Positions 61,781 to 64,000 of a DNA stretch of 64,000 nucleotides are shown piece by piece; the stretch's first letter is position 1, and the number at the start of each line of letters is the position of its first letter. The stretch spans positions 28,198,306-28,262,305 of the forward strand of contig CM065168.1 in NCBI GenBank assembly GCA_033026295.1, in the 5' to 3' direction. The DNA is from Channa striata. Its lineage: Eukaryota > Chordata > Actinopteri > Anabantiformes > Channidae. Below the pieces are notes generated by a model, which worked only from the letters and a program-made list of their open reading frames with translations, was not told where the DNA came from and did not search any database. The position numbers were made by a program, and so were the translations under genes.

Positions 61781-61923
61781 TTACATTAAATCTTCATTTC
61801 GATGACAAATAATAAATGTGATTTTCTTCTCAAAACAATTGGGGCAATGACAATCGTGGTCCGGTTTAAAAAAGTGCTGAGAACACCCGATGCATGACAC
61901 CTGACAGTTAAATGCACACCCTC
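61781..61923 (-). other. Candidate terminal coding exon, cysteine-rich, unidentified
   Basis: Read on the minus strand, a GGTACAG acceptor (complement of 61924-61930) opens 143 bases of coding-looking sequence that end in a TAA. The 46 residues contain eight cysteines, with CQVSCIGC and CHCPNCFEKK, and finish HRNEDLM. The spacing of Cys pairs suggests a zinc-binding domain. A LITAF-type C-terminal half was considered, but the usual HxCPxC spacing is not met exactly. Downstream, 61780-61145 would be a 3' UTR of about 640 bases, with an AATAAA (complement of 61162-61167) near its end. Upstream exons would lie further right or outside the window. The polypyrimidine tract is weak, so this may be chance. 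Confidence 0.28.
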
Positions 61924-61979
61924 CTGTACCAACACAATAACACACTTTGGTTATTCTTAGATTAATTTTAAACACACGC

Positions 61980-61998
61980 GCTCTCTCTCTCTCTCTCT
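61980..61998. repeat. (CT)n microsatellite
   Basis: About nine CT units. Confidence 0.9.
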
Positions 61999-61999
61999 T

Positions 62000-62829
62000 A
62001 CACACACACAGAAACACTGTAAAAATGTCATTCAGTAGTAAGCACATATACAGAGTCAGACTGAAGAACAGTGTAACACAAGAGTGGAAAAACATTCAAA
62101 CAGTAGCGTAAAAAATCCGCAGAATTAAAGCAGAATTAACCTCCATGACAGTTATGTAAACTGAACTGTAACTTGTCGTGGTTGTCGTGTTTTGGACCCT
62201 GCCTACACGTCCTGTAAGGCAGCATTTCTGTGCACGGTAAACCCAATTAAATACACGTTTACCTATCAATTACTTTGCAGATAGTGTTTGGACAAATGTA
62301 AGTCTCCAACTCATTAAGGTGAAACAATTAAAACTGATGGAAGCGGAAGGAAGAACGCTCCTGCTCGTCTGGTTGTACTTGTTCTTGCCACTATGCTCTT
62401 ATACCGGCTGTACAGCTTGTAATCGAATCAGCACAGTGGCACTGCAGCAGTGTGACGGTAACCATGCAGCTGAAGTTATCCAACGCTTTCTGTGCTTTTT
62501 TGTGGTTCTGTAGCTCCAGTGCTTGAAGACAAAAAGATGCCAACCCTCTGAGGAGACATTTAGATGGGATGAGGGAGGAGAGGGAATACAATATCCACAA
62601 GCGATAGAAAAATGAAGAGAGACAGCAGTCCTACAGATCGGCAGTCCAGTCCAAATGAGGGCGTCTCACTCCCTCCATCCACAGTCTATCCCTCGATCCC
62701 CCTGTAGACACACTCCCATCTGCTGAGAAACGATAGCTCTAGTGGTGACTAACCCACTGAGGGGATAATTCAGTTGGCAGCATCGGAGTGTTTGTATCCT
62801 GCTGCGCAGTTCGTCTCTCGACGCACGCA

Positions 62830-62870
<41 letters not shown>

Positions 62871-64000
62871 CTCATTAAAAAAGACCAACCAAGCAGAGGA
62901 GACTGGGGACAATTATCAGACTCAGTCAAGTCAGAACCAGTCTAAAGTGAATCGAACAAGACACAGAAAACTGCTTTTTTTTTTTGTTGTTGTTGTTTTC
63001 ATGGAGTAAATGGACATGCTCACACATGCCTCGTGAGAGATATTCAGAAAGGAAAACTACCTTAACTTAACTGTGACTATGTTGGATTCACGTATTAAAA
63101 CCCCCAAAATCTACAGTCACTGTCTAACTGCCCTTATGCTCAGTCCACACCTCCTTTTATTCTACTGCTAATTGGATTCCACGTCTCCATACACGGGGTT
63201 TGACGTTTTTTCAACTCCTTACAAAGAGCTACCAATAAGACAGCAAACATGAAGGACCAACATTTTTGCTCAGCCAGGAAAACATAATTCAAAACCTTGA
63301 AATATTTCAAGGATTTTGCAAAATGTTGTACCATACAAGAAAACCACCGTCGTTGTATAAACTTAAAATGAATTAGTTACAATAAAAATAAAACATCCCT
63401 CCTTCAGTCTCGATTCCAAGGTCCAGTTACATCAGAAAGTGACATTGCAACATTATGCTGCATTTTTGTCTAAAAACTTGGGAAAGGTTGGGAAAATAGG
63501 AAAAAGAACACAGCTTTTCCATAATCTGTGAATAAATGTGTTTGTATAATTGTCAAGAACCGTCAATTTAATGTAATCGAACCTAGAGTGATGTCATCAA
63601 ATTGATATCATCAAACTAAAAAACACAAATAAATTTAATTTAGTATATATGACCAACAAGACAGCATAGGGAGTATTTCAGTGTCTTTAATTGAATGCAG
63701 ACTAAAAATCAACTTAACAAAATTCTTGCAGTCGCCTGTCGCTGGTTTATTTAACTAGATTGAATGAGTTTGAGAAAGCTGATCTAACAGTTTGAGCGGA
63801 AACAACAAAGTTTAGCGGCAGCCAAAAAAGGAGCTGCTGACATTAGCACAACAAGTGTTAGAACTCGCTCACAGGCTGTAGCTCAGTTGTAGCTAATAAG
63901 CTACAACAGAATCTGTTCTTAATACCTCTGTTCATCTCGCTCAGATGTCATGTTTTTGTTGGTGGAGCTTACAGAAGCTTAATTTAACATGAAATATTTG
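62000..64000. other. Right end of the window, no gene recognised
   Basis: Contains a CA array at 62833-62869 and a poly-T/TTG run at 62974-62996. Short open frames (for example 62391-62600 minus, with several Cys) are not supported by motifs or splice sites. If the Cys-rich exon at 61781 is real, this would be intron of the same gene. Confidence 0.4.
62833..62869. repeat. (CA)n microsatellite
   Basis: About 18 perfect CA units. Confidence 0.95.

Noticed and set aside
61781..61923. Firm assignment of the Cys-rich frame to the LITAF/CDIP1 family
   Set aside because: The DHDCHCPNC stretch is suggestive, but the family's HxCPxC spacing and the membrane-inserting stretch are not met; left unidentified.
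1..64000. CRISPR arrays, operons, phage or bacterial defence systems
   Set aside because: No regularly spaced palindromic repeats with unique spacers, no compact gene clusters and no ribosome binding sites; the sequence is vertebrate nuclear DNA.

Overview
The window looks like vertebrate, almost certainly teleost fish, nuclear DNA. It has very dense CA/GT microsatellites, decayed Tc1-like and hAT DNA transposons, L2-like LINEs and tRNA-derived SINEs, and no compact, closely packed genes. Only one host coding exon is recognised with good confidence: the first coding exon of an fgf11-type gene (FGF homologous factor 3, A-type N-terminus) on the minus strand at 12660-12852. A second, weaker candidate is a cysteine-rich terminal exon on the minus strand at 61781-61923, followed by a possible 3' UTR. 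Essentially all other open frames are chance frames, many of them created by dinucleotide repeats.

Layout. 1-12659 would be intron 1 of the fgf11-like gene. No later FGF exon was found there, so the intron probably runs off the left edge. It carries a hAT element with intact ends and an 8-bp target duplication, inserted in an older repeat, plus many microsatellites and a possible conserved regulatory block about 1 kb from the exon. 12853-14640 is the CpG-containing, purine/pyrimidine-asymmetric 5' and promoter region. 14640-29600 is non-coding, with a tRNA-derived SINE, microsatellites and an unclassified repeat pair. 29688-31175 is an end-to-end but dead Tc1-like transposon between TA dinucleotides. 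34700-38970 holds several repeat blocks, including a 1.2 kb module with inverted arms of about 130 bp. 40535-43300 is a dead L2-like LINE followed by a Tc1-like remnant. 44600-53000 holds SINEs, a hAT-like end, long GT arrays and two directly repeated MITE-like units. 54200-54904 contains an exact 124-bp direct duplication. 57238-57788 is the 3' part of a second L2-like LINE in the opposite orientation. 58745-59660 is a third kind of Tc1-like remnant. 59660-64000 contains the candidate Cys-rich exon.

The genes do not form a pathway. The biology readable here is one developmental/neuronal FHF gene start with its flanking regulatory DNA, and an archive of transposition events. I found no convincing undescribed multi-gene system. 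The most useful leads are the hAT insertion with its pre-insertion paralogue in the same window, the inverted-arm module, the exact 124-bp duplication, the SOX-type palindrome near the fgf11 exon and the Cys-rich exon. Repeat family names rest on recalled family features, not on a search.
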